In this document: positions 42,788-50,912 of the stretch, in pieces | Layout of the letters: each line of letters begins with the position of its first letter | How positions within the stretch are numbered: position 1 is the first letter of the stretch | From: Saccharothrix luteola | Lineage (GTDB): Bacteria > Actinomycetota > Actinomycetes > Mycobacteriales > Pseudonocardiaceae | Assembly (NCBI RefSeq): GCF_020859565.1 | Contig: NZ_JAJHUO010000039.1 | Location: forward strand, 1-64,000 | DNA: 64,000 nt | Direction of reading: 5' to 3' | The notes under the pieces: model-generated | What the model was told of the DNA's origin: nothing | Seen by the model: the letters and a program-made list of their open reading frames with translations, nothing else | Database searches by the model: none | Position numbers and translations under genes: made by a program

Positions 42788-43223
42788 GGGATGCCTCCTG
42801 GGTGACGTAGTGCTGCAGGATCAGGCCCGCGATCGTTGAGGTCGCGTGGATGGTCAGCGTGGCGATCTCAAGGCGGGCAACCAGGACCACACGGTCGTTC
42901 GCGGCCACGCCCAACCCCTGTCGGACAGCAGCGGGCAAGAACACGTGGCGGCGCTTGTCGATGCGGTATGAACCTTCCGGGTCGACCGATACGACCGCAC
43001 CATCAGGCGTCACCACCACCTCGTGGCGATCACCGGGCTGCCATCCGAGTGCGTCGATCAGCCACCGGTCGCCCACGCGACCCGAGTGATCGACGCGCGT
43101 GATCGCCAACCGCAGGTCGGTGTCCTCACAACGTCGGGGAAGTGCCGGAAAGTGCTGCGGCTGCGGCGCCATCTTCGGGCGCACAGCCGGTGGGACGAAC
43201 AAGAGAACAGCGCGTTCTTTCAT
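42777..43223 (-). CDS. AbrB-fold DNA-binding protein B
   Basis: A 148-aa protein. The C-terminus has the AbrB hairpin SYRIDKRRHVFLPAAVRQGL then GVAANDRVVLVARLEIATL. The middle (AITRVDHSGRVGDRWLIDAL, then GWQPGDRHEVVV) is shared with protein A (DHSGRI..R.L..AL.W.P). The first 30 residues are Pro-rich and unique. It precedes recombinase B with an 11-nt overlap, so they are co-translated. The start could also be slightly downstream; 43223 is the first ATG with usable upstream sequence. Confidence 0.8.
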   Translation of the reverse strand: MKERAVLLFVPPAVRPKMAPQPQHFPALPRRCEDTDLRLAITRVDHSGRVGDRWLIDALGWQPGDRHEVVVTPDGAVVSVDPEGSYRIDKRRHVFLPAAVRQGLGVAANDRVVLVARLEIATLTIHATSTIAGLILQHYVTQEASRGW

Positions 43224-43360
43224 GACAGCACCGCCGATTCAGCCTGCTGGGATTCCAGCCGCAACCGTGGTAACTGCCGCACCGTCAACACCGTTGGTAA
43301 GATCATCTAGTCCTCTTTTGAGAGTCGCAGAGGCCGAGATCCCGCCACAGACACAAAAAG

Positions 43361-43398
43361 GTCCACGCAGAGTAGTCAACTTGTGACTCTGCGTGGAC
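43361..43398 (-). terminator. strong Rho-independent terminator downstream of the tRNA fragment
   Basis: GTCCACGCAGAGT (43361-43373) and ACTCTGCGTGGAC (43386-43398) form a perfect 13-bp stem with a 12-nt loop. On the minus strand it is followed by CCTTTTTGTG, a T-run. It lies about 27 nt beyond the end of the tRNA-like 3' fragment in that gene's direction, with a smaller hairpin (GGCTGA-AATC-TCAGCC, 43404-43419) in between. This is the natural place for a tRNA terminator. Confidence 0.75.
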
Positions 43399-43424
43399 TT
43401 CGGCGGCTGAAATCTCAGCCGTTT

Positions 43425-43473
43425 TGGTGTCCGAGGGGGGACTTGAACCCCCACCCGTGGGATACATCCCCAC
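43425..43473 (-). repeat. tRNA-Leu-like 3' fragment, candidate attachment-site scar
   Basis: On the minus strand the sequence ends GGGGGTTCAAGTCCCCC then TCGGACACCA: a perfect T-stem and loop, the 3' acceptor strand and an encoded CCA. Just before it a 5-bp stem (GTGGG...CCCAC, 43457-43473) resembles the long variable arm of class II tRNAs. The acceptor 3' strand and T arm match actinobacterial tRNA-Leu. No 5' acceptor strand, D arm or credible anticodon arm can be found upstream, so it is not a complete tRNA. Integrated elements leave such 3' ends at one att site; two tyrosine recombinases lie within 2.2 kb. Confidence 0.6.
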
Positions 43474-43856
43474 CGGGGGGTCGAATCCCCGCGCCTCGTC
43501 ACCACGATGATGTTGTTGGTCCCCGTCCCGCCGTGGGGACGTGTCACACGTAGAACGTAGCACAGACGATCTTCGATGTCATATCGTCCACAATGGGCAG
43601 TAGCTCCTGTGATGGTGACGTTCGGCGATTCGATGACTGGTGATCCTGCACTACAGCAAGACGGTGCTCAGTTGACTGGTGTACGGCGCGGACTTGTAGG
43701 ACGTGCGGACACCCTGTGGGATCATCGATCACAGCCCTTGCCCCTGCCGGACAAGGAGAAGCCGCGATCGACATTCTGATTTCCGGTTTGTGGAGCCCAC
43801 TCCTCTATTGAGTCAGACCGCGACCGGCGCCGGGCCGCAACCGCGTCGCCGCCGGT
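43474..43856. other. non-coding stretch beyond the tRNA fragment
   Basis: I see no supported gene here. On the minus strand a second T-loop-like run (GGGGATTCGACCCC, about 43477-43490) precedes the variable-arm-like stem. It may be scrambled tRNA-derived sequence from repeated integration. Local GC is lower than in the flanks. No promoter or RNA structure can be assigned with confidence. Confidence 0.4.
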
Positions 43857-44225
43857 GTGCCGGTCGTCGAACGGCAGTGCCGCTCCGGGCCGAGGGTGAA
43901 TGCCGGCACGAAGGAGCACCCCGAGTACGTCACGTGGTGGGAGCGGTACGTCGAACAGCCGCTCGGCCGCAGGCCTCGGCGCACCACCCGGCCGATCTCC
44001 ACCCTGCCCGGCCCGGACGCCGACCTCGCGGACGGACTCGTCGACACCGTTGCCGCGGAGGTGGACGCACAGGTCATCACCATCCTGCTCAACGCCCTCC
44101 GGGGCCGGCCGGAGGCTCCCGCGGACGCGCTGCGCACCGGAATCGCCCGCCTGGTCGAACACGGTCTGCTCACCGAGCGCTCCCGCCTCGCGTCGGCCGC
44201 GCGGGAGTTGTCCGCCATGGCGTGA
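43857..44225 (+). CDS. hypothetical 122-aa protein
   Basis: A GTG at 43857 starts this frame; a second GTG at 43896 would remove 13 residues. The latter part is protein-like and helical (EYVTWWERYVEQPLG; DAQVITILLNALRGRPEAPA; TGIARLVEHGLLTERSRLAS). The family is not recognised, and no signal peptide or membrane segment is visible. It is followed 78 bp later by a small membrane-protein frame in the same direction. Confidence is moderate, because Arg/Pro-rich text at the N-terminus resembles non-coding shadows. Confidence 0.45.
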   Translation: MPVVERQCRSGPRVNAGTKEHPEYVTWWERYVEQPLGRRPRRTTRPISTLPGPDADLADGLVDTVAAEVDAQVITILLNALRGRPEAPADALRTGIARLVEHGLLTERSRLASAARELSAMA

Positions 44226-44303
44226 CGGTTCGCCTTCGGGGCAAAGGCAACCGCACAGCGGCGCCACCGGTGCGACCCGGAGCGTCGCGGAGATGAGGAC
44301 ACG

Positions 44304-44972
44304 ATGCACCGTCGTCCACCACGGCCTCACCACGACGACAGCCAGGCACCCGCCGGGTGCTGCTGCGCCGGCCCCGGAGACGCCGTGCCCGCTCCGGTTC
44401 GTCCTGGGCTGAGCGTGGTCATCGGCCTGGCACTCGCCCCCAGCACGCTCGCCGTCCTCGCCGCGGGCGCCCTGCTGGTGGCACTGCTCGTGCTTCCGGC
44501 GCCCGGGCTGGCGGACCTCCTGATCGACCTGACCACCGACGGCGCGCTGGCCGTCCTCGCGGCGGGCGCGGCGCTGACCGGCCTGCTCGTGGCGATCCGC
44601 CTGCACGGCCGGTGCCACCACACCACCGCCCGGCGCCGGGCGGCGCAGCTCCGCCCCGACCGGATGACCGCGTTCCGCCTGGAGTGTCACCTGCACCCCT
44701 GGTGCCGGCTGCCGATCGGCGAAGCCCGGTGTCAGGTGTCCCGGCGCCTAGGCGCGTCCAGCCGGATTGGTGCCGGTCACCGACTTGTGGAGGGTGTTTG
44801 CGGGCGGTTCTCTTCGGGTGACCCTGCCGGAACTGCTCAACCGCTCCACGGCGCTCAAGTAGCCTGCCCGGCACTGCTGTGGTTGTCCGGTCGGGGAGTC
44901 CGATCAGACGCTGCTGCGCAGTTGTGGCTGGCTTCGGCGACGTCGCGGCGCTGCCGGGACAGCAGGGCGTGA
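44304..44972 (+). CDS. possible small membrane protein
   Basis: The frame from the ATG at 44304 has two good transmembrane helices, SVVIGLALAPSTLAVLAAGA (continuing ALLVALLVLP) and GALAVLAAGAALTGLLVAI. A cytosolic tail follows with a Cys/His pair pattern (LECHLHPWC). The last 70 residues read like non-coding text, so the true gene may end earlier by frameshift. It lies 22 bp before the NB-ARC/WD40 gene and could be co-transcribed with it. Function unknown. Confidence 0.35.
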   Translation: MHRRPPRPHHDDSQAPAGCCCAGPGDAVPAPVRPGLSVVIGLALAPSTLAVLAAGALLVALLVLPAPGLADLLIDLTTDGALAVLAAGAALTGLLVAIRLHGRCHHTTARRRAAQLRPDRMTAFRLECHLHPWCRLPIGEARCQVSRRLGASSRIGAGHRLVEGVCGRFSSGDPAGTAQPLHGAQVACPALLWLSGRGVRSDAAAQLWLASATSRRCRDSRA

Positions 44973-44994
44973 TCCGGCAGGACGGGGACAACGG

Positions 44995-47900
44995 GTGCAG
45001 CGGCGCAGTTGGTGGCGGTCAGCGCTGGTGGCGTTAATGATCCTGGTGGCCGCGGTCGCGGCGTCGGTCGTGGCGGTCGCGGTGAACGTGGCCACGGGAG
45101 GAAGCAGCCTGTGGTTTCCGCCCGTCGAGGCCCATCCGCTGCGGTGGGCCGCCGGGGGCACGGCCGCGGTGGCCTGGTCAGGTTTGCTGGTGTGGTGGGC
45201 GCAGCGGGTGTTCGACCGGTGGTTGGCGCAGCTCGTGCCGGCCGAACAGCGGCCGGAGCCCTGGGTGGTGGACCGACCGCAGCAGGTCAAGGAGGTCGTG
45301 GCAGCGCTGTGCCGACGTGGTGGGGCGACGGTCGGGATTACCACGTTGCTGCAGGGTGCCGGCGGGTTCGGCAAGACCACGGTGGCCAAGCTGGTGCGAG
45401 CGGATCGGCGGGTGCTGCGCCGTTTCAACGGGGGGATCTACTGGGTGACCCTCGGCCGGGACGTCCGGACGGCCGCCGCGATCGTGGAGAAGGTCAACGA
45501 CCTCATCGCGAGGATCGACCCGGGCCACGCCACGGCGTTCGCCGATCCGCAGCAGGCGGGCGAGCACCTGGCCGCGTTGATGGCGACAGGTCCGCGGCGG
45601 CTGCTGATCCTCGATGACGTGTGGCACCCCGAACAGGAAGCGGCGTTCCCGGTCGGCGGACGGCGCTCCGCGCGGTTGGTGACGACCCGCATTCCGTCAC
45701 TGGTGGCGGGGCAGGCCGTGGCGGTGCCGGTGGACCGGATGACGCCGGAACAGGCGAAGGCGTTGTTGACCGCGGGCCTGTCCGCGCTGCCGCCTTCACT
45801 GGTCGAAGGACTCCTGGCCGTGACGTGGCGGTGGGCGCTCCTGCTGCGGCTGGTCAACAAGGTGCTCCTCGACCAGAGCAGGACCGAGCCCGACGTCGCG
45901 GATGTCGCGCGCCAACTGCTGCGGCGACTGCGGGACGAGGGCGCCTGGCAGCTCGACCGGCTCACCGGTGCCGTCGGGCATGAACTGGACGCTGATGATC
46001 CGCGTCGCCGGCAGTTGGCGGTCGTGCCCACCATCGAGGCCAGCATCGGCATGCTCACCCCGGAGCAGCGCACCAGGTTCACCGAGTTGGCGATCTTCGC
46101 CGAGGACGAGGTGGTGCCCGTCGACCTGGTCGGCGCGCTGTGGCGGGCTTCGGGCGGCTTGGACGTGATGATCACCCGCAGGTTGTGCGCACGACTGGCG
46201 GACCTCGCACTCCTCACGATCTCAGAGGGGTCGGGCGCGGGTCGGGTCGGCTTGCACGACGTCGTGCGCGACTACCTGCGCGCCGAACTCGGCGCAGAAC
46301 GGTTGGCAGAACTGCACCGCCTGCTGCTGGACTCGGTGGCGGAAGGGCTGCCGGATGCCGCAGCCCTCGTTGGCCGAGCGGCCGGCAGCCGCAAGGCGTG
46401 GTGGGAGCTGCCGGAGTCGGCGTCCTACTTGTGGGACCACCTGGTCGAGCACTTGTCGGCCGGTGAACGTGTCGAGGAAGCCGAGGACCTGGCCTCCGAC
46501 CTCCGATGGGTCGCCGCCCGGCTGGAGATGTCCGGTCCGACCGCACCTGTCGCAGACCTGGCGCTGATCGACACCGGACACTCCGCATCGCTGCAACGAC
46601 CGCTCGGTCAGGCTGCGCACCTGCTCGCACCCACCACTCCCGCTCACAGCCGTCTCGACATCCTCTTCAGCCGAGTGGCCCACGACGAGCATTGGGGCCC
46701 ACAGGTCGCCGCTCTCACGCGCGACCGCGCGATGCCGAGGTTGGCCAACCGCTGGCCGCTGCCGGACCTGCCCCACCCCGCGCTGCAGCGGAGCCTCAAC
46801 GTCGAGGCGCGTGTCTTGGCGCTCGCGCCGGACGGCAGGTGGCTCGCCACGGTCAGCTCGAATGGGCTGGTGCAGGTCTGGAAGGTGATCAGCGGCATCC
46901 GCCCGACGGCGTTCGCTGGGCCGAGCAGTCCTGTACGCGCTATGGCAGTGGCGCCGGACGGCACCTGGCTGGCCACCTCGAGCCATGACCGATCGGTGAG
47001 GATCTGGGACGTGGCCAGCGGCAGCCGGCGGATCACGCTGCCCTCCACCTGTCCGGTGTACGCGATGGCAGCGGCGCCGGACGGCACGTGGCTGGCCACC
47101 GGGGGCTTGGACGGAGTGGTGCGCATCTGGGACGTCGCCACCGGTCGCCTGCAACGTGAGCTGGTGGGCCACTGCTCAGTGCGGGCGGTCGCGGTGGCGC
47201 CTGACGGCGAGAAGCTGGTCTCCGCGAGCCTGGACGGGACGGTGCGGATCTGGGATCCGGGCACGGGCCGAGTGCACGGCGAGTTCACCGGCCACACCAG
47301 CCAAGTGCGTGCGGTGACAGCCGCACCCGATCGGTCGTTGCTCGCGACCGGGGGTGTCGATGGAGTCGTGCGGACCTGGGACGTGCTCACCGGGACACCG
47401 TCATCCCAGTTCGTCAGCAACCACACGGTCAGGGCGGTGGCGGCCGCGGCGGACGGCACGTCGCTGGCCGAGGCCGGTGCGGATGGCATGGTGCGCATCT
47501 GGAGCCTGGCGGCCGGTCATCGACGCGCCGTGTTGGAATCCGCCGGCTCGCCCGTGCGTCAGGCCATGGTCACGGGTGACGGCAAGGTGGTAGTCGCGAC
47601 CGGCTTCGACGGCGTGGTGAGGGCCTGGGGCGTGACGTCCGGGCGACAGTGGGCAACACTCGAGATGCCGGCCGGTCAGGTGAGTTCGATGGCGCTGGCT
47701 TCGGGCGCTGACTGGCTCGCCGCCGTCGCTCAGGACCAGTCCGTGTGGATCTGGGCCGTGCTCGGTGATCGTGAACGGCGCCGGCTCATGAGCTCTGCCG
47801 GGTTGGTCCGCTCGATCGCGGCCGCGCCGGACGGGAGCTGGTTGGCGACCGGGGGGTTCGACGGCGTGGTGCGTCTGTGGGACGTGGTGAGCGGCCGGCA

Positions 47901-48441
47901 ACAGCGGGTGTTCACGGGATCCTTCGGCCCGATCCACTCCATGGCGATCGCACCGGATGGGAGCTGGTTGGCGACCGGGGGCTCGGACGGCATGATCCGC
48001 ACCTGGGACGTCGACGGCGGAGCCGAGCGCGGTGTGCTCGGCTCCGCCAGCGGCCCGATCAGCTCGATGGTCGTGGCTCAGGACAGCGCCTCTCTGGTGG
48101 TGACCAGCGCGAATGGCTCCACGGTCTGTTGGGATGTGCCGGCCCGCCGCCGGCGCGTCCAGTTCACCGGCCGCGCCGGGTCGGCGCACGCGGCGGTGAT
48201 GACGCCGCACGGCACCTGGCAGGCGATCGGGGATTTCGACGGTTCGGTGCGGGTGTGGGAAGTGGAGACGGGCTCTGTCCGGGCGATGATGCGCGTCGAG
48301 CAGGAAGTGAGGGCCCTCGCCTGGACGCCTGACGGCAAGTCCTTGGTGGTCGGCACGATCAACGGGCTGTCCTTGTTCGACTTCCAACCGGGCGCCGGTG
48401 GTGCGCCGAGGTTCGGCCCTCTTCGACCAGGACCGCTGTGA
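44995..48441 (+). CDS. membrane-anchored NB-ARC / WD40 STAND protein
   Basis: A 1148-aa protein, GTG start. Two transmembrane helices occupy residues about 8-32 (LVALMILVAAVAASVVAVAV) and 50-67. An NB-ARC NTPase follows, with Walker A GAGGFGKTT near 123-131, Walker B RLLILDDVW near 201-209, sensor TTRIPSL, and a GLHDVVRDYL box in the winged-helix part that replaces the MHD motif. From about 598 to the end are 13 WD40-type repeats (PDGTWLATGGLDGVVRIWDV and variants). This is the Apaf-1/plant-NLR-like plan: oligomerising NTPase plus propeller sensor. Some repeats are almost identical at the DNA level (47830 and 47956). The membrane anchor suggests sensing at, or signalling to, the membrane. No separate effector is fused. 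Confidence 0.88.
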   Translation: MQRRSWWRSALVALMILVAAVAASVVAVAVNVATGGSSLWFPPVEAHPLRWAAGGTAAVAWSGLLVWWAQRVFDRWLAQLVPAEQRPEPWVVDRPQQVKEVVAALCRRGGATVGITTLLQGAGGFGKTTVAKLVRADRRVLRRFNGGIYWVTLGRDVRTAAAIVEKVNDLIARIDPGHATAFADPQQAGEHLAALMATGPRRLLILDDVWHPEQEAAFPVGGRRSARLVTTRIPSLVAGQAVAVPVDRMTPEQAKALLTAGLSALPPSLVEGLLAVTWRWALLLRLVNKVLLDQSRTEPDVADVARQLLRRLRDEGAWQLDRLTGAVGHELDADDPRRRQLAVVPTIEASIGMLTPEQRTRFTELAIFAEDEVVPVDLVGALWRASGGLDVMITRRLCARLADLALLTISEGSGAGRVGLHDVVRDYLRAELGAERLAELHRLLLDSVAEGLPDAAALVGRAAGSRKAWWELPESASYLWDHLVEHLSAGERVEEAEDLASDLRWVAARLEMSGPTAPVADLALIDTGHSASLQRPLGQAAHLLAPTTPAHSRLDILFSRVAHDEHWGPQVAALTRDRAMPRLANRWPLPDLPHPALQRSLNVEARVLALAPDGRWLATVSSNGLVQVWKVISGIRPTAFAGPSSPVRAMAVAPDGTWLATSSHDRSVRIWDVASGSRRITLPSTCPVYAMAAAPDGTWLATGGLDGVVRIWDVATGRLQRELVGHCSVRAVAVAPDGEKLVSASLDGTVRIWDPGTGRVHGEFTGHTSQVRAVTAAPDRSLLATGGVDGVVRTWDVLTGTPSSQFVSNHTVRAVAAAADGTSLAEAGADGMVRIWSLAAGHRRAVLESAGSPVRQAMVTGDGKVVVATGFDGVVRAWGVTSGRQWATLEMPAGQVSSMALASGADWLAAVAQDQSVWIWAVLGDRERRRLMSSAGLVRSIAAAPDGSWLATGGFDGVVRLWDVVSGRQQRVFTGSFGPIHSMAIAPDGSWLATGGSDGMIRTWDVDGGAERGVLGSASGPISSMVVAQDSASLVVTSANGSTVCWDVPARRRRVQFTGRAGSAHAAVMTPHGTWQAIGDFDGSVRVWEVETGSVRAMMRVEQEVRALAWTPDGKSLVVGTINGLSLFDFQPGAGGAPRFGPLRPGPL

Positions 48442-48485
48442 CCGCGTGGTGGTGTGCGACATGCGGGTCGGGCGCGTCGGCCTGC

Positions 48486-49519
48486 TCACCGGCTCGTGGC
48501 GGTTGGTCGCGGGGGTGCGGTGGAGTTGCGCACGACCAGTCGGACGTCGAGGACCAGTGGTTCGGTGTGGTGGTTCCGCCTTCGGCGAGGTCGAGGAGGC
48601 GGTCGACGGCGTGGGTCGCCTTGCCGACGATGTCCTGGGCCACGGTGGTGAGCATGGGGGTGATGTAGGCGCTGATGTCCAGGTCGTCGAACCCGACGAC
48701 CGAGACCCGCTCCGGCACGGGGACGCCGATGGCGTGCAGGCCCTCGATGATGCCGATCGCGAGGATGTCCGCGGTGGCGAACACCGCGGTCGCCTCGGGG
48801 TGGCTCGCGAGCAGGCGCCTCCCGAGTTCGATACCGTCGTCCTTGGTGTCGACGGTCTCGGTCGGACAGTCCTGTGGGGACACTCCGGCGTCCCGCAGTT
48901 CCGCGTGGAAGCCCAGGAAGCGTTCGTGGACGACGCCGACTTCGGTGAACGACGGCGCGGCGAACACGATCCGCCGGTGCCCCAGGGACAGCAGGTGCGT
49001 GGTGGCCAGGTGCGCGCCGGTGAAGTCGTCCGTGCGCACCCCGGTGGTCAACGGGTTGTCGGAGTAGCTGTCGATGGCCAGCACCGGTGTCGTTCCGGTG
49101 ACGCGGCGTTGTAGTCGGCCGATCTCCTCGTCCAGGAAGCCGAGCAGCACGGCTCCGTCCAGGCTCCACGACCGCAGGGCCTCGCCGATCTCGGCGGTGT
49201 CGGACACCCCGCGCAGCAGCAGGTGGTAGCCGCGCTTGCGCAGTCGGCGCTCGATGTGGCCGACGATGGCGATGTTGTGCGGGGAGATGGCCAGGCTGAC
49301 CTCGCTCGCGGCGGGCACCAGCAGCCCGATGAGGCGTGAGCTGTTGGCGGCCAGGCTGCGTGCGGAACCGTTGGGCACGTAACCGAGTTCGGCGACGATC
49401 CGGCGCACCCGCTCGACGGTCTCCGCCGACACGCGATCGTGCTTGCCGTTGATCACGTTCGACACCGTCATGATGCTCACGCCCGCCGCCCTGGCGATGT
49501 CCTTCAGGGTCACCCGCAC
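48486..49519 (-). pseudogene. LacI-family sugar regulator with C-terminal frameshift
   Basis: The start at 49519 (MRVTLKDIARAAGVSIMTVS) gives a complete LacI helix-turn-helix and hinge (NGKHDRVSAETVERVRRIVA, then LGYVPNGSARSLA), and a periplasmic-binding-protein-like ligand domain (TPVLAIDSYSDNPLTTGVRT; RVSVVGFDDLDISAYITPML). At about 48580-48600 the frame shifts. The family's normal ending (LVLDVRLVVRNSTAPPR) is read one frame over and ends at a stop at 48486. The unshifted frame instead runs on with junk and overlaps the convergent NB-ARC gene. A single-base error in the sequence is also possible. It would have regulated the adjacent glucosidase/ABC locus. Confidence 0.8.
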
Positions 49520-49536
49520 CGGTCTGATCTCTCCTC

Positions 49537-50893
49537 TCGCTGATCGCCGAGGCTGCCGCGATGGGCATCCGCACGATCGTCGACGTCGTCCCGAACCACG
49601 TCTCCAGCGAGCACGCGTGGTTCAAGGCGGCGCTGGCGGCCGGCCCCGGTTCGCCGGAGCGGGAGCGCTTCTGGTTCCGCGAGGGCCGCGGCGCGCACGG
49701 CGAGCTGCCACCCACGGACTGGGTGTCGAGCTTCGCGGGCGGCACGTGGACGCGCGTCCCGGACGGCCAGTGGTACCTGCACCTGTTCGCGCCCGAGCAG
49801 CCGGACCTGAACTGGAACCACCCCGACGTGCGGCGCGAGCACGAGGACGTGCTGAGGTTCTGGTTCGACCGGGGAGTGGCGGGCATCCGGGTCGACTCGG
49901 CGTCGATGCCGGTCAAGGACCCGGCGCTGCCCGAGGTGCCGCAGACCTACGAGGCGGGCGGGCACCCGTCCATCGACCGCGACGAGTTGCACGACATCGA
50001 CCGCGGCTGGCGCGCGGTGGCCGACTCCTACGACGAGCCGCGCGTCCTGGTGGGGGAGATCTGGCTGGGCGACCAGCAGCGCTTCGCCCGCTACCTGCGT
50101 CCCGACGAGATGCACTCGGCGTTCAACTTCGACTTCATGGGCCGCCCGTGGGAGGCCAGCATCTGCGCGAGTCGATCCAGTCCACGCTGGACGCCCACGC
50201 CCCGGTCGGCGCGCCGCCCACGTGGGTGCTGTCCAACCACGACGTCACCCGACCGGTCACCCGGTACGGCCGTGGGGACAGCTCGTTCTCGTTCGCCACC
50301 ACGCGGTTCGGCACGCCGACCGACCTGGCGCTGGAGAGCGGCGGGCTCGCGCGGCGGCGCTGCTCACCGCGGCCCTGCCCGGCGCGCTGTACGTCTACCA
50401 GGGCGACGAGCTGGGCCTGCCCGAGGTGGAGGACCTGCCGCTGGAGGCGTTGCAGGACTCCATGCACTTCCGCGCCGGGCGCACCGACCCCGGGCGCGAC
50501 GGGTGCCGCGTGCCGCTGCCGTGGACCCGCTCAGGTCACTCGTTCGGGTTCAGCCCCGACGGGTCGGGCACCCCTGCCTGGCTGCCGCAACCGGCTGCCG
50601 GGTGGGGCGAGCGCTCGGTGGAGGTGCAGGACCACGACCCGCGTTCCATGCTCGCCCTCCACCGGGCTGCCCTGGCCTCGCGCCGGTCCGAACCCGCGCT
50701 GCGCGGGGAGCGCTTCTCCTGGCTGGACAGCACCGAGGACGTGCTGGCCTTCACCCGCGACGACGTCGTGTGCGTCGTCGACCTCGGCACCGCGCCGATG
50801 CCGCTGCCCGACCACCACGAGGTGCTGCTGACCAGCGTCGACCTCGACGGTGACCACCTGCCCGCCGACGCCGCCGCCTGGCTGCGCGCCTGA
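49537..50893 (+). pseudogene. GH13 alpha-glucosidase remnant (5'-truncated, two frameshifts)
   Basis: Homology begins mid-domain at SLIAEAAAMGIRTIVDVVPN, only 18 bp from the divergent LacI start. The first 100 or so residues of the TIM barrel are missing, together with the whole promoter/operator region. The conserved region GVAGIRVDSASM (nucleophile Asp) and the acid/base Glu in RVLVGEIWLG are present in the first frame. Near 50163 the frame shifts (LRESIQSTLDAHAPVGAPPT, then WVLSNHDVTRPVTRYG with the transition-state Asp). Near 50345 it shifts again (LPGALYVYQGDELGLPEVED) and runs to the stop at 50891. It is clearly dead. Confidence 0.88.
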
Positions 50894-50912
50894 TCAACCC
50901 GAAGGAACGACG

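Noticed and set aside
43425..43530. A complete functional tRNA gene
   Set aside because: T arm, variable-like arm and 3' acceptor are perfect, but no matching 5' acceptor strand (expected GTCCGAG), no D arm and no anticodon loop with a normal purine at position 37 can be drawn.
43544..43774. A 76-codon minus-strand frame beyond the tRNA fragment
   Set aside because: No recognisable domain and no ribosome-binding site; the composition resembles random translation of a mobile-element border.
48359..48486. Extended C-terminus of the LacI regulator to 48359
   Set aside because: That frame gives His/Pro/Arg-rich text, overlaps the convergent NB-ARC gene, and loses the family's normal end, which is found one frame over and stops at 48486.
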